A DNA stretch of 64,000 nt from Cryptomeria japonica (GCF_030272615.1 NC_081415.1:194523195-194587194), one strand, 5' to 3'; shown: positions 32,401-45,301, counted from the first letter of the stretch. Numbers and translations: made by a program. Notes: generated from the letters alone by a model not told the origin.

Positions 32401-34465
32401 GTTGCTTTCAACCTCCAAACCATTATCTTGTTGCTCTTTAACTATTAGATGTAGCATTAATGGTACCAAAAGCACAAATATTTAATAGCATAATTTAATT
32501 GAACATTGTTTGAATTGAAAGTGTTAGATTAAATTAAATTTATAATCATTTATATGATATTATCCAAATTATTTTTATAACTATAAAAGAAAAGTATGAT
32601 ATTATCTTCTCTTAGAATAAAATCTTATCACACGACATAAAATCTTGTCCCTCGAAATAGATTTGAGACTTTCATTAAGAAATTTAAACTATGATCTATA
32701 AAGTTTTTTTCTAATTACTTCCTCTTTAGTTTTAAGATAAATATTCTTAAAAGTGTATATTTACCCAAATATCTTACAAACAATTTCACAAAATAATATT
32801 CGCTTAATAAGTTTGAACTTCTAATAACTTAGACCAATTTAAATACCCTCACCATTGATCTATTCATTGCGTTCTTCTCCTAATAGCACCAAACCTGTTT
32901 CTAATGTTACTTTTCTCGAATGCAACAGAAAATAAAGTTCAACATAAAAGTGAGATTGAACTTACACGTATTGCACTTTGGTTATTGGCTACACCCTTCA
33001 GAATGGCAAATGGTTAACCAACCATTTTCCTACATACTCATTCTCCTACGCGGACAACTTTTTCTTATTCTTCTACAAATTTATCATGTTGGCAGCAAAA
33101 AACAATCATCAATGTTTAAATACTTGGAATTTCCTTTCATTTCTCGCAACAAAATAAAGAGTGTGCAAGCATACTTAAATAATGTATTATTCGCTCTCAA
33201 TCATGTTCTTAACAACTAAATTCTCTTTCAAAATCTTGTGTCGCATCAAACAAATTCCATTCAATGTGATCTTGGAAGCTTACGACTCAAAAATTGAGCT
33301 ACCACACAAAATACTTGTAGAATATATGGAATAAACTTTGAAGGCTCCATGAAGCCAACTAATTTTGCATACCTTCATACTAGTAGTGGCAAGAATGGGC
33401 TGTTTTCTTGTATGACTATTAATGAAAAAGAAGGCATCAATACACGACTGGCTTCCTTTCACATGATTATATATATGTCCTTACACAGTAGCGAATTCCT
33501 CTATTCTATTTCACTGGCACAAGGAAGATTAATGTCTCATGCAGTTGGTAACGTCCATTCTAGCAAATATTCAAGAATGCAGGACATGATTATTGATTCA
33601 ACAGGTTGATCTTCAATACAATGCATAATGGTTAATGAAGTCATTTGTATTTTCCTATCAGCTATTCATGGGAATTCAGCTTCCCACAATAATTAACTAT
33701 TAATTATTTATTGTAAAATTGTAAACTAATCTTATTAAATATAATAATCTGACATATGTATTATTTGATTTTATAGGAGGATTTTAGTCATTAGATTAAG
33801 TGGGTTTCCAATTTAAATGTCTTTCTTCTAGAATATATCGACTATTACTTTTAACAATTAAAGTTGGAGCCTTAATAATGTAAGTATGAACCAAACTTGA
33901 CTTAAAAGGACAATCCTTCATTTTATGATCAAGATACTATCACCTAAAGAAAATATTAGAAATATTTGATGTAGGAAACCTTCCACTTGAGGCAGAAGGG
34001 TCTACCTTATATTTTTAATAAGTCCTTAAGGCCACTAGGAAGATCTAGATCAATACAAACTCTCAACTGGAGACTAGAATAATAAAACCTACCTAGATCA
34101 TGGCATATAAAACACTTTAGAGTAATAATAATATTCTTTAATAAAACTAGAAAGCAAGATCTAAAAGCTCAACAAAGATGGGGACTTTAAGTGAAGCTTA
34201 ATTTGAGGCTTTGAAATTATAGATTCAATAAGACAACACATAGAGGATATTTTACATAGATCAAAAATATGCTAACCTATTGGGAATATTTGAAAGGGAA
34301 AGAAAAATCTCTTAGTAAGATTACAAATCTCTAAAACCATGATGGATTAGGACTGTCATGGATGCTTAGCAAAGGTAACATGGAATTTTATCAAAGGATA
34401 CGAGAAGTACAATATGTAATCAAAATAAAATGTTCCTATCATAAGAAAACAAGGTCTACAATATC
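32401..34465. other. No gene seen; AT-rich DNA
   Basis: Short open frames occur on both strands (for example 32920-33219), without domains, splice context or repeat boundaries I can support. Confidence 0.4.
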
Positions 34466-34543
34466 ACCAATTAAATAGATATTAATAAAAGTTCTATTAT
34501 CATAACCAATTAAATAGATATTAATAAAAGTTCTATTATCATA
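34466..34543 (+). repeat. 39-bp tandem duplication
   Basis: Two perfect copies starting ACCAATTAAATAGATATT at 34466 and 34505. The lack of differences indicates a recent slippage event. Confidence 0.85.
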
Positions 34544-34925
34544 ACCTCATCCTATACCTTATACACAAACATTTACTCCATCTTTAAAATTATGGACATT
34601 GCTATAACAATCAAAATTAAAACAAATTTACATAAAATTAGATTAACAACCTTTACTTCAAAATTAATATTAAAGCAATAATCCTTATATCGGTATGTAA
34701 CTAGGTCGTTAAATCTACATAAACCTAGATCACAATTGTAAAACAACACGTTTGAAATAATATTGATAATTAATATTATTTAATGTCACTGAAACAAACT
34801 TTCAGAACATATAATTAAAGAGTGAAACTCGTGCATTCTACAGTAGGTCTATTTCAATAATAACACAGTAGTGACAGTTTTAAAGTAATTACGCATTCCT
34901 TTTAAAAAGGAATCCTAATGGAAAC

Positions 34926-35949
34926 CTACTTGAGTAAAGCTTCAAGTTCAGGAGGTAAGAAGTTGGGACCCCTGTTAGGAACCGGATGTTCTGAGTATTC
35001 AAGAGGAAGTGTGAGATTCCTATCATCACAGTGGAATCTGAACTGCTGAAACCATTGAATACCCTCCATTGATACGTCTTGGACAATGTGCAAGGCTTTA
35101 AGTAGGTTATACCATCGTTCTTTTTCCTTTCTTATTTCTTCCTCCTCCATTAACATGGAAGTTCCAATGGAGGGTACCCAGCCTAGAAGTTTCCCAATCT
35201 CACGCGGATACTGAACTTCTTTTGAAGTGGACAAACCTTTCATTGCTATATCTTGCACGGTGTCTAAGGCCTCTTTCAATCTGTTCCACTCTTTCTTTTT
35301 CTCCTCTTCCTCGCTGCCCTCAGCTTGCCCGGCTTGTGTTTGGACTGGCCATTGTCGTTTTATATAATTGGCAACTATTTCCTTGAGGGAAGGGTCGCAT
35401 TTTGTATGGCCGCCTTTATGTTTCACATCAGTGTAAGAGTGCCATTCCTACAAAAGAAAGTATTATATTCCTCATAGCAACATTTTCATAGTTTAAGTTA
35501 AAAAGAAATCATAAATAGGGAAACAAAGTCTGATAAGTTTACCTTTATGAGAATGTTCATTTCGCGTTTCCATTGCCAACATACAAACGTCCAGGCCACA
35601 AATTCTACGGTTCTGCAAGGGTACTTTGCATTTCCAACTTTTTTAACTATTACATTTCTGGCAAATTTGTGGTAGTTTATGTAGCATCTCCACTCCCGGG
35701 GAAGTTTGTTGATTCCTGTCGCAAAACCCTTGAATTTATTCAATGTTTCAATTTCGTCTTCAGTGTAACCCTGCATCACTATCTGTCTAAGCTGCCATAT
35801 ACGTTTCGACAGACGATGCCATAATCCTTGCCTCAAATAATCATAGCGACTTCCAATAAGTAGGTCAGCGGGACTATCAGAAGGTTGAGATTGCTCACTA
35901 TCCTTTTTATGTAACCAAGAGAAGATCTTCCCGAAGCAAGATTTGAGAC
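34926..35949 (-). other. ANK-KAP C-terminal exons with a threefold helical repeat
   Basis: Two exons (35543-35949, 34926-35447). Three related segments occur: LWHRLSKRIWQLRQIVMQGY, EWNRLKEALDTVQDIAMKGL and RWYNLLKALHIVQDVSMEGI, sharing W..L......VQDI.M.G. The middle is Trp/Arg-rich (PREWRCYINYHKFARN). The tail ends NFLPPELEALLK. I do not know this repeat from any family. Confidence 0.7.
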
Positions 35950-38900
35950 CTGTGATGTTATTTGATTAATATTGATTTGATCACTCGATATGCGTTTAAT
36001 AGAGACGTTTGGAAAAAGGGGAAAAAAGCCAAATGAAGCGTGTGCCCCTGTTTACCTTTTTGCATTTGGATTAGCAGACTGCAGGAAGACGGAATACAAC
36101 CCTCGCACCTTGTGTTGCCACTCTCAACATCATTTATCCTGTTGACTGTATTGTCTGTATGTCACAGAAACGAGAAACAGAGAGATTTATGCTATGAAGA
36201 AAAATGCACTGTGGCTGAACAGATAGTTTATTTTCAGATGATGACGGCGCAATCTATTACTGTAATTTTCTAATACCAATTGTTTACTTTATTTCCATAC
36301 TAACCTTCATCTTCAACCAAAGAGAGAGCTTCACTAACGTCTTCATCTTCATTTAGATCTTCATCTTCATTTAGGTCTTCATCTTCATTTGGGTCTTCAT
36401 CTCCTTCTTCAGATCTGCTTGTATCTGGATCAATCAATCTTGAATCTGGCTCAATCAATGTCAGCTCATGTTCTATAAATTTTGCCCATTCTTTATCAGT
36501 GGGGTCCGGTAAGCTCACTGGCAGCTGGATAATTTTACTTATAAACTTATCTACATTATCCCCATCTTGGTTGTGTGAAGAATTTTGAAATGCTGTTCGA
36601 ATGGTATTCTTGTCCATTGTTAAAATAACGCTAATTTCACAAATCCTGAAGACGAGGTTAATGGCCCATAGCACCTGTTTTATTCACGCAATCGTTGTAT
36701 TAGACGCGTTGCAGCCGTTAAACATTATAAGAAATTAAAGGAAAATTGACGTAAAATGCATACCCGCAATATAACTTCGTCTTCACAATGGTCCAAGTCA
36801 TCCACAAAGGCTATTATTCGGAGCTTACTGTCTGGAGCTGAGCTATATTTGGGAATAGGGGTGCCTTTAACCTTGTTTTCCAACAAACCTCTCCAATTAT
36901 TGCATTTTTCACCAGCAATAAAAGAAAAAATTGGGTATGGTTCTTTACCAATTTCTTCTTTCAAGAAATTAATGTCTGAAATAACCTTTTCTTGATATCC
37001 TAACTCCTGTGAATGATCAGGCAAGCTGAAATAACCACTCAATTGTTTGCTCACGGGCTTAAAAATAGAAAGTACTCCCTTGAAAGCAGACCAAATTATT
37101 ACTATTACAGTTATAGGTATAGATCCATATTTTAAGTTTTTAAGCTGGGGATCTTTAGCTCGTTGTAGAAACATCCATGCGGCCCAGGCAATCCACACAG
37201 CCACAAAGACCAAAACCAGAAAAGGAAAAATAAAGTGCACGTAAAATATGGTACTGTTTCTTCTCCAAACATTTCTCCAACACGTACTGAGCCACTGGGC
37301 CAAAGTCATAGACTCTTCGATTTCTTTGGTTATCTCAAGTGCCAGCCCTGCCCAAGCTTCCTGGCTTCCCCGGTAGTTCCCAGCATTGAAATTTACAGTT
37401 AAAATCCTTGGAATAGCTCCCACTGATTGCTCCTGATCCTCGTACACTGAATCTTCTTCATTCCTTTTCAGCTGGAAATATCCGAACAGAACCACATATA
37501 AATTTTACAAGTATTAATGTTTTCTACTTTTAATAGAAATTATGCCCGTGTTAGAATCTTTTACCAATTGGTTGAAGTCCATGCGTGCCAAATATTTGTA
37601 CACAGCTTTATATTCTGGTCGGTATTTCCACAGAAAAGAGAGAAGTGATATTTCCTCCTTATAATCAGTTGTCATCAATGCACTTACAATCAGTTATCAT
37701 CCATGAAATTAATTTTGATATTCAGTTAGAAACTAACTCGAGCTACTAATAACTTGGTCTTACCCTGTGTTGGCCCGAAACACCAATCATTTCCTTGTAT
37801 TCTATATCCTTTCCTCTGACCAATAACTTGGTCATCCCCTTCTCAATTTTTTGGTACATTCGTTTACCTTTTTCATCGAGTATTACATTTTTAGCTCCAT
37901 TGAATTGTTCATTTTGCCATGAGTATGGAAACGCCAACTGGGCAGCTGTGATGAGTAGATCGACTTCTATCTGAAGACATACAGAAGCTTGCTAACGCAA
38001 CTGAAAACCAAATATTTATTAAGAAATGACCAAAGAGTGTTTCCAAATAAGAACAAATTGCATACCATATTCAGCAGGCTGGTCTTTCCCATACCACTTC
38101 CACCAGCAATGCCGACGGTAATAGGGGACTTTATAAATGGATTTAAGAAATGTGCAGCGATGCATTCTACCAGAACATGGCGACCTGTTCTCATAATATA
38201 TCACGCTGTTAAATATTGCATTTATATTAGATTACTTTAAAAGATAGACTACTAGCACATTTTCTTCGTATTACCAAGATTATCTTTAATTGTGAATCGA
38301 TCAGTTGCTTGGATGGAGAATTTCTCTTGTTGATCCTGTACTGCTCACAACATAAACTACAAGTTAATAGATATCTCGGAAATTCATCAAATGACAAATA
38401 AATAATAGATCATGGTCCCTACCCCAAATGAGATCGGATGCCAAAAGTTGTGCAATGTCACCTCCTCTGTTAAGAAGCTCCCATGTCATTCTGGAATTCT
38501 TTCGAAACGCTGCTTCATTTAATAGATTTACATCTTTCAAGTTCTGCATCTTTTCGTCGAGAAACTTCTTGAGATCCGATGATAAACCTTTCGTATCCTT
38601 GGCAGTGCCGATTCCTATTGCCGAAGCCCAAAGGAGAAGTGCTTTTTGTCCTCTAGAGTCGAAATGATCCACCAGCATATTTATTAACGCCTTTGCATCC
38701 TCAGCTGGGAGGCTTGTGTTTTCAACAACATGGTGTAAGGCCGTTTTTCCAGCAATATCTCTACCTTTTAGAGGATCCGATCCAGTCTTTAACAGCTCAT
38801 CAACAGATTTTATGTGGCCGTGAAATGCTGCCAAATTTAGTGGAGTTCGTCCCCTGTAGTCAGTTTGTTTGAGAGTTTTAGTGAGAATGGGCTTGCACCG

Positions 38901-40374
38901 TAGCATCAGAGATTTGATCATCTCCACTCTACCATACATGGCAGCTAGATGCAGAGGAGTCTCTCCTTTGTTATTTATAGAGCTTACTAGATCTGAACCT
39001 TGCAACTTGTCACGTAACCGATCCACGATGCGGTAGCCATCCTTTCCTTGGGCAGCGCAATGCAAAAAGTTCTGTCTCGAGTCATCCACAACATTTAGTA
39101 AATCATAATGATCAACAATAAATTTACAAAACTTGTCTCTCCCACCAAATGATGCAAAGTGAAGAACACTCCTTCCACAACTGTCCACTTTCCTCACAAA
39201 TTCATCTTGATATGCCCGGAAAAGTAATTTGGAGACAGCATCTACTTCATTATCTTGGTCTTCAGAAAGTTCTCTACTCTCTGATTCTCCACCTTCCCAT
39301 GCTGCTGCATAATGTAACACCGTTTTCCCTCCGCCAGCTTCCAGCACGAGCTTATCTTCAACGGACTGTGGCAATCTAACCAAATACTCCAGCTTATCTT
39401 CACCATTACTCGTTAATTCGAGAAAATACTTTACCAGGGGGACATAGCCTCTTCGAACGGCCTCCATGAGCAATTTTTCAAAGTGAATCTTAATAATTCT
39501 GTTCCAGCTTTCTTTTAACTCTTTTCTAAGTGCGCATTCTGATAAAAGCTTTGTCAGTACTGTGGTGTGCTTCTTGTGCTCTGTCTCGGAAGATTCCGCC
39601 ATTCCGTCAATTTGTGAACAAACTAAATCCATTTTTCCCTTTCGAGAGCATATAGCCAGAATTATGTCCACAATAGCTATTGCATGATCGGCCTCCATCG
39701 CAAGATCCATTCGATCTGTTCTTGATGTATCCCTTAAGAGATAACTGAATGCAATTGACACATCCTGCTGTTCTATCTCTTCATTCTCGAACAAAAGCCA
39801 CTTCACAATCTTGCAGAAACCATCAGTATCGTCCTCATACTGTGTGTATTCAGCTTTGAAGTCGTCCAACTGGGACGAAGTTGCAGAGTTTCGTAACCAG
39901 TGGATGACCTCTATATCTTCATACAGCAACGACAATCTAAATGCCACAATTCTCCCCCAGTCGTCGAGAAGAATTTGCGAATATAATCTCTCTCTCAGTA
40001 AACCTGTATGTGTCACATTTAGGATTTATTCAAGTAATTCAATTGCTAGAAACTTCTAAAAAAAACCTAAAAATCAAAATATTAATTCTTACCAGGAGTG
40101 ACTGACTCTTGCGTAGAGGTCTTTGCATGGACGATCATACTTTTTGGCAACGAATCAACTGCAACTTTGCTACCATAAACTTTCAAATTGCGACCAGCTT
40201 GGATTAAATCAGTGATTGTGTCAAAAACAACGCCATCTAGAACACGCGCATCTGAGGAGCTGTCAAGAATTCCTAGCCTCCTAAGCTTTTCCCGATTGTT
40301 GTTCACTTCTTCAAGTGTTGCCAAACGATACCTTCTGGCGTTCGTGAGAACGCGCGTATCCTTCTGAATTCCAT
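34926..40374 (-). CDS. Ankyrin-repeat KAP P-loop NTPase, membrane-associated
   Basis: Ten minus-strand exons with GT-AG ends join into one uninterrupted frame of about 1450 codons: 40374-40093, 40003-38423, 38340-38275, 38184-38066, 37970-37764, 37657-37565, 37471-36764, 36674-36305, 35949-35543, 35447-34926 (TAG at 34926). Domains in order (residues counted from 40374): unknown helical N-terminus; about six ankyrin repeats (about 270-545); Walker A GGSGMGKTS (about 670); the KAP motif FNAGNYRGSQEAWAGLALEI; two membrane helices (about 857-885, 900-920); Walker B LRIIAFVDDLDHCED; a sensor-side VLWAINLVFR; an acidic repeat; and a C-terminal helical repeat region. KAP NTPases are membrane-associated signalling ATPases with helices inserted between Walker A and B, as here. 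All key residues are intact. The extreme N-terminus is unresolved. Confidence 0.85.
36305..36674 (-). other. ANK-KAP exon: end of NTPase fold and acidic repeat
   Basis: Begins VLWAINLVFRICEISVILTM, the helix and strand that follow Walker B in KAP NTPases, with DKNTIRTAFQ after it. It ends in an Asp/Glu run made by three tandem 18-bp units (36341-36394) encoding LNEDED-type hexapeptides, a likely flexible, length-variable linker. Confidence 0.8.
36764..37471 (-). other. ANK-KAP exon: membrane helices and Walker B
   Basis: A 236-codon exon. It begins with the KAP signature (ILTVNFNAGNYRGSQEAW), then two hydrophobic stretches suited to membrane helices (FYVHFIFPFLVLVFVAVWIA and IPITVIVIIWSAFKGVLSIF) separated by a short charged loop, then a soluble region, and ends with the Walker B strand RIIAFVDDLDHCED near 36785-36825. 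Confidence 0.88.
38066..38184 (-). other. ANK-KAP exon: Walker A (P-loop)
   Basis: Encodes CIAAHFLNPFIKSPITVGIA followed by GGSGMGKTSLLNM. The Walker A GxxxxGKT is complete at about 38080-38103, directly after the hydrophobic strand ITVGIAG. The small exons either side (38275-38340 and 37764-37970) keep the frame. Confidence 0.88.
38423..40003 (-). other. ANK-KAP exon: helical region plus ankyrin repeats
   Basis: A single 1581-nt exon. The first third is helical and without known motifs. From about 39480 leftwards come ankyrin repeats with TALHHA/TPLHLAA-type cores: KTVLHYAAAWEGG, RSVLHFASFGGRDKF, QNFLHCAAQGKDGY, GETPLHLAAMYGRVEMIKSL, GRTPLNLAAFHGHIKSVDEL, GKTALHHVVENTSLP. The first repeat carries a long Glu-rich insertion. 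Ankyrin repeats bind proteins, so this part probably anchors a partner or membrane cargo. Confidence 0.88.
40093..40374 (-). other. ANK-KAP exon: N-terminal region
   Basis: A 282-nt exon: GIQKDTRVLTNARRYRLATL, then KLRRLGILDSSSDARVLDGV, then KSMIVHAKTSTQESVTPG. Acceptor ACACAG before 40374; donor CCTG|GTAAGA after 40093. No known domain. The predicted helical segment around NNREKLRRLG is the most regular part. Confidence 0.75.
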
Positions 40375-40509
40375 CTGTGTTTTTTTGTAAAATAATTATT
40401 CAGCTACATCAATGAAAAATAAAACAATAAATAACAGACGAAATGGATTTGTTAGAACAACATTACATGTAGCAACAAACGCGAACTTCGAAACAACAGA
40501 GCTGCTAAC

Positions 40510-40573
40510 TATTCCCAGTGCTCGAGAACTTGGTCGTGGCCTCGAAGGGAAGAGATAATATAGAGTATTTCAT
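40510..40573 (-). CDS. Candidate first exon of the ANK-KAP gene
   Basis: ATG at 40573 opens MKYSILSLPFEATTKFSSTG, and a GT at 40509-40508 (AATA|GTTAGC) would give the phase needed to join the exon at 40374. The donor is weak, though exon 36674-36305 of this gene also uses GTTAG. An alternative donor at 40467 (ACAT|GTAATG) keeps frame but has no ATG before an upstream stop. Confidence 0.35.
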
Positions 40574-43018
40574 GGTTGTGAAGTGATTGAAGGTATGATT
40601 GAATGGTTAAATAGAGAATTACAATTTTGCGTCTCATTCATATAAAAGTATATCATACTTGTTTTTTTATTGACGAAAATTGATTTTTATTATTTAAATA
40701 TTTTTATGTTCTGCGTCTTAGTTTTTGTTTTACACATGTAATATTTTTCACCACTTCTTTATGAATTCATATGTAACATTATTTTTAAAATGATAATATA
40801 TAAAATAATTCAATCATTATTTATTAAAATAGATAAAATTTTAAAATAACCAAAAAAAAATAATGAAAATAAATCTAAAAGTAAATATAGTGCATGACTT
40901 ATCATTTGTATTGCATAAATATTCTAAAAAAATGCTATATAGCACACTATTTAATCATGATTCTTGGACTACTATAGATAAATATTTCAACACCATGTTA
41001 ATCTATCCCATCTAGAACTAATGGCTTCAATGACTTACAACTAATTCATAGGATTCAGCATCTTATATCGGTTTATCAATAAAATTTAGTATGAAATTTG
41101 AAAACTCAAAAAGAATCATTAGTAGGCAGATGTGGATTACTTTCTTAGATGTTTCCAAATATCAATTTTATTGCGGCTATTAGATTGAAAAGAGCATTTC
41201 AACAACATGTAAGCTAGCTTTATCTAAATAAAATAAAGTGAAGGTTAAGATCTATATTAATAAATGTTATTTATTTGATAACTTTTATAATCACATTGAA
41301 GTCGACATATTTATATGTGCATGAATAAATGGATGGTTAAGTTATTCTTATTGAAACATATTAGTCACAATATTGAATCTTTTTGCATAGTCAACATGAT
41401 AATGTTTCAGTGGTTTTATATGAGGTGCTTTATACTAGTTGTATGTATGCTCATACATAATAAACCAATTTTACAAGTATTTTTTAATACCCGGTGAAAA
41501 ACATGTTAATCACTTGCATTAGGCACTTCATACTATTCATACGTGTTGTCGTACTTTACAAATCCCTTTTAAAAGTACTTTTGAATGGCTAGTGTTGCCA
41601 TAAATTTGATAAATCTATGTAAATGTTTAAAATATTATGAAATCTATAATGATAATCATTTTTATGAAAATTTATAAGTCTTGTCGAGTTTCAAACCAAT
41701 ACTAGAAAACTAATTAAGTGTTGGATAGGTTTCCACAACTACTCCATTTTTTGAGAAAGAGTTCATATCTTATCGTTTTATGTACTTGGATCTATTTTTA
41801 TTGCCTTGGTTATCATTGCCCGTACGAAACTTGACACTTGTTGCTTGGTTTAAAGAAATATAATGCATAGCTGAAAAGACTTAATTGTCTTTCAAAGAGA
41901 AAACTTGGTTTCAAAATTGTGTTTGGTTTTTGATATGGTTGCTATAACCAGGTCAATTGCCGAAAACTAAACAAGTTCTTTAACAAAACTAAAGGGCAAA
42001 TTTTTTATAAGGTTTTGAAACCTTTATCGAAACCAAACATGTTTTAAATAATCTCCTTTTCACCCAACAAATGATTGAGGCTCCAATGTATAACAAGGCT
42101 CAATACTATAAGCAAAGAATCTCAGTGAATACTACGGTTTCGAGAACCGGTTGATTTGCCAAAAAAAAAAGGAATTAAAGTAAGTAACTTACACTGAGGT
42201 GGAAGATGAGAAGAAAATTGAAGTCAATGGAAAATACCTAATGGACCATGGGTGATCCCACAATAGTGGGTTACACATTTTGGTCAAACTTGACATTGAA
42301 ACAAACATTTTGAACAAAATCTTTACATTCTAACACCTATAGTTGCTAAACCATGAGGAATTTGAAGATAATGCAAGCTAGTGATTTGTCACATTTTGTT
42401 TGTAGATTATATATATATATACATATGGATGGAATAAAATTGCATATCTTTTTCCATCTCATTTGTCAAATAGTTTTAATAGTAAAAACCAGTTTTAAAG
42501 AGTGATGTGTAGTATATGGAACATAACTTTTTTTCTATGAAGGATAAAATTCTAACTTTTTCAATTTTACATTCATAACTATGATATCCAGTGCTTGCAT
42601 TTGATTTCATAATGTTCAACAATAACTTGCTACAACTATTCTGTTATTCCCAACTTTTTCCTTTTAGATATACATTTTTTATCAACCACTTATTCATATA
42701 TTTTCTTAGGCCTTCCATTTAAACTTGGAAAATGCTTGAAAATGTCTTTTCCATTACTCCTCAAAGTCCCTGGCCATATTTATATGTGTTTTAGTATCAG
42801 GTTGGTTAAGTTGTTTTTATTTAGATATATAAGCCACAAGTTTGAACCCTTTTGGATAGTTGGCATGACAATGTATCACTTCTCTTACACGAGGCACTTC
42901 ATAATAGTCATAATTATGCTCATACTAAAGAATTCATTTTATGAGTAGTTGTTTAGAAGCTAGGACAACAACATATTAATCATTTACAAATGTGATCCAT
43001 ACTATCCATATTAATAGT
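40574..43018. other. Upstream region of the ANK-KAP gene; degenerate repeats
   Basis: AT-rich, no gene seen. The stretch 41290-41590 is a diverged direct repeat of 42770-43190 (shared order: GGTTAAGTT.TT, then TTATATGAGG/TTACACGAGG.CACTTCATA, then TGCTCATAC), an unclassified repeat family. The promoter is not recognisable by motif alone. Confidence 0.4.
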
Positions 43019-43032
43019 CATACTTTAAGAAT
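43019..43032 (+). repeat. TSD of SINE (left)
   Basis: CATACTTTAAGAAT, matching CATACTTTAAAAAT at 43173-43186 at 13 of 14 bases. Confidence 0.65.
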
Positions 43033-43172
43033 CCTTTTTTTTTTTAATCACTCATAGCCAAAGCGGTATTTTATACTTTTTCCCTGGAGCAAAGAACCAG
43101 TTGAGTAGACTCGAACCCAAGACCTCCCATGTAGGAGGCTCGCAGCTACCTGCTACATTATGAGGTAATCCC
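43033..43172 (-). mobile_element. tRNA-derived SINE
   Basis: A short minus-strand insertion with a tRNA-like head (GGGGATTACCTCATAATG, box A TAGCAGGTAG near 43146-43157, box B GGTTCGAGTCT at 43107-43117) and, at its 3' end, a poly-A tail seen as CCTTTTTTTTTTT on the plus strand. Imperfect 14-bp TSDs flank it. It interrupts a repeat related to 41290-41590. It resembles the Au-SINE style of plant SINEs, but I cannot assign the family. Confidence 0.65.
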
Positions 43173-43186
43173 CATACTTTAAAAAT
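43173..43186 (+). repeat. TSD of SINE (right)
   Basis: CATACTTTAAAAAT, matching 43019-43032. Confidence 0.65.
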
Positions 43187-44621
43187 ACATTTTACAAGTA
43201 GTATTTTAATAGTTAAAAAAAAAATGTTATCTATTTATATAAGGTGCTCCATGTTATTGTTACCTATGGTCATACTTAATATATAAAATTTATAAGTTGA
43301 TTCTTCCAAAAACAAATATAAAAATCATTGAAAAATATTTTGGAAATTTTTCAAGTTTAATGAAAATAAAACTACAACATTGAGAAAAGTTGTTAAAAAT
43401 GTGATTAATTAGATAATTTATGGTTTAAAATCATGACTTTTATTTTATTAGAGCATGAATACACTAATTATTTTTTATTGCATTTTATTAATGCACACAT
43501 TAACCAACTAGATGTTATATAGGAAATAACAAAGTGACTCACATTTATTTGAAATAAAATGATATTTTTTATATGTTTTACTTGATTAGGTATGGTATGG
43601 ATGCACACATTATGACCATATATGTATGGTTGATGTAAATACATACATTTTTCATAAAGGCTAGATTTCTCAATAAATGTTAGCCACAAGTAGATGTCTT
43701 TTATTTGATCAAATTAATTTAAATATTAAAACTATTGGGTATTAGTAATGTTCAATTAGAAGCCATTGCAATTAAAACCATGAAATTCCCATAATGCATG
43801 ATAAAAGATTGAAATTTAATTAGATTTGGCATTAAATGTCCATTTACAAAATATTTTTTAATGTAATTAAAAAGAGAGTTCAATGACACATTTAATTTTA
43901 TGAAATTAGTAATATGATATAAGTTGTAATAGGTTCATGTGTACCTTTCTTAAATCGAATTTATTATATTTTAGTATGGCTATAAAATTATAAAGTTTAG
44001 AAGTGTGCTTCATTTCAATAAAGGAATCAGTCAACTTAAATATAGTTTTCCAACTTAGAGCATCCAAAAGGCTACATGCACATTTTTATTTTGTTTTTAT
44101 GAAAACATGTTAGCATCTTTGTCATTATATAAAAAATTGCAATGTTTTGAGTAAGCATAAATCTAAACCACAAGCTTCCTTCGGTTGAGAAGCAAGGGTT
44201 GAACTTGGTTTGAATGCATCTCTGAGGTTTTGAACATTAGTTAATGGCATCTAAATAAAATAACATCATCCTCACAATTGTTTCTCTATCAATTGATCTA
44301 CAACCCTTTGGCAACATGTACATTTTGAATTTTAGAACACGTGATTAATAAAATTTGGAACTCTTAGCATAGAACTTATGTTTATAACTTCTATATTTTT
44401 ATAAATTAGTTAGGTATAACCTTTTTCATAAATTTAAGAGATTAAATAAAAAGATTTAGAATGTGAGGCTAATGCCACATGGCTCTTGATATTTTAAATT
44501 TGTTTTCTTCTTGTTAGCTGAATTGACTATCTAGTCTATAGAAAACATTGATGAAAATTTATTTTTTGATAATTTTTTCATGTGAAATTTATTTAAAAAA
44601 TCACAATTTTGATAAAACCAT

Positions 44622-44803
<182 letters not shown>

Positions 44804-45301
44804 GGTATATATATATATATATACACGCTTACTTTTTCAAAGGGTTCTTTCCTTTCTCTAATATGTGATCCAAACTAACCATTTCATACATACATGTTGT
44901 ATATGTCATCCTCATAAGTACAATCTCCATCAACTTAAGTGTGAAATCAATATTTGAAAATATAAGTAATTGGAACTCTTTCACAAGGTAGTCCCATGAC
45001 TAACATGCCATATCTTATCAATTTGATGTTATTTTATTCCAAAAATAGACATTCATATTATTCATTCTAAGGAATCCAAGAATTCAACATCATCACTTAA
45101 ATAGTTAATTGAAAACACATAGAATCCAAGTATTTCTTAAAATAAGGATGTGTTCGAAACAAATCATATCTATTTGAATTTATCAATTCTAATCATACAC
45201 TAATTATAACACATGTTAATTATCCGGCGATCATTCTAAAACTTATGTGTAGGTTGTGTATTGAGGAATATGACTAGTTTGACCAAAACACTTGAAAGGA
45301 T

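Noticed and set aside
34889-35086. Minus-strand ORF overlapping the last ANK-KAP exon
   Set aside because: It is a shadow in another frame; the exon frame joins correctly with all upstream exons.
43073-43172. tRNA gene on the minus strand
   Set aside because: Boxes A and B are present but no complete cloverleaf can be drawn, and the A tail and TSD show a SINE.
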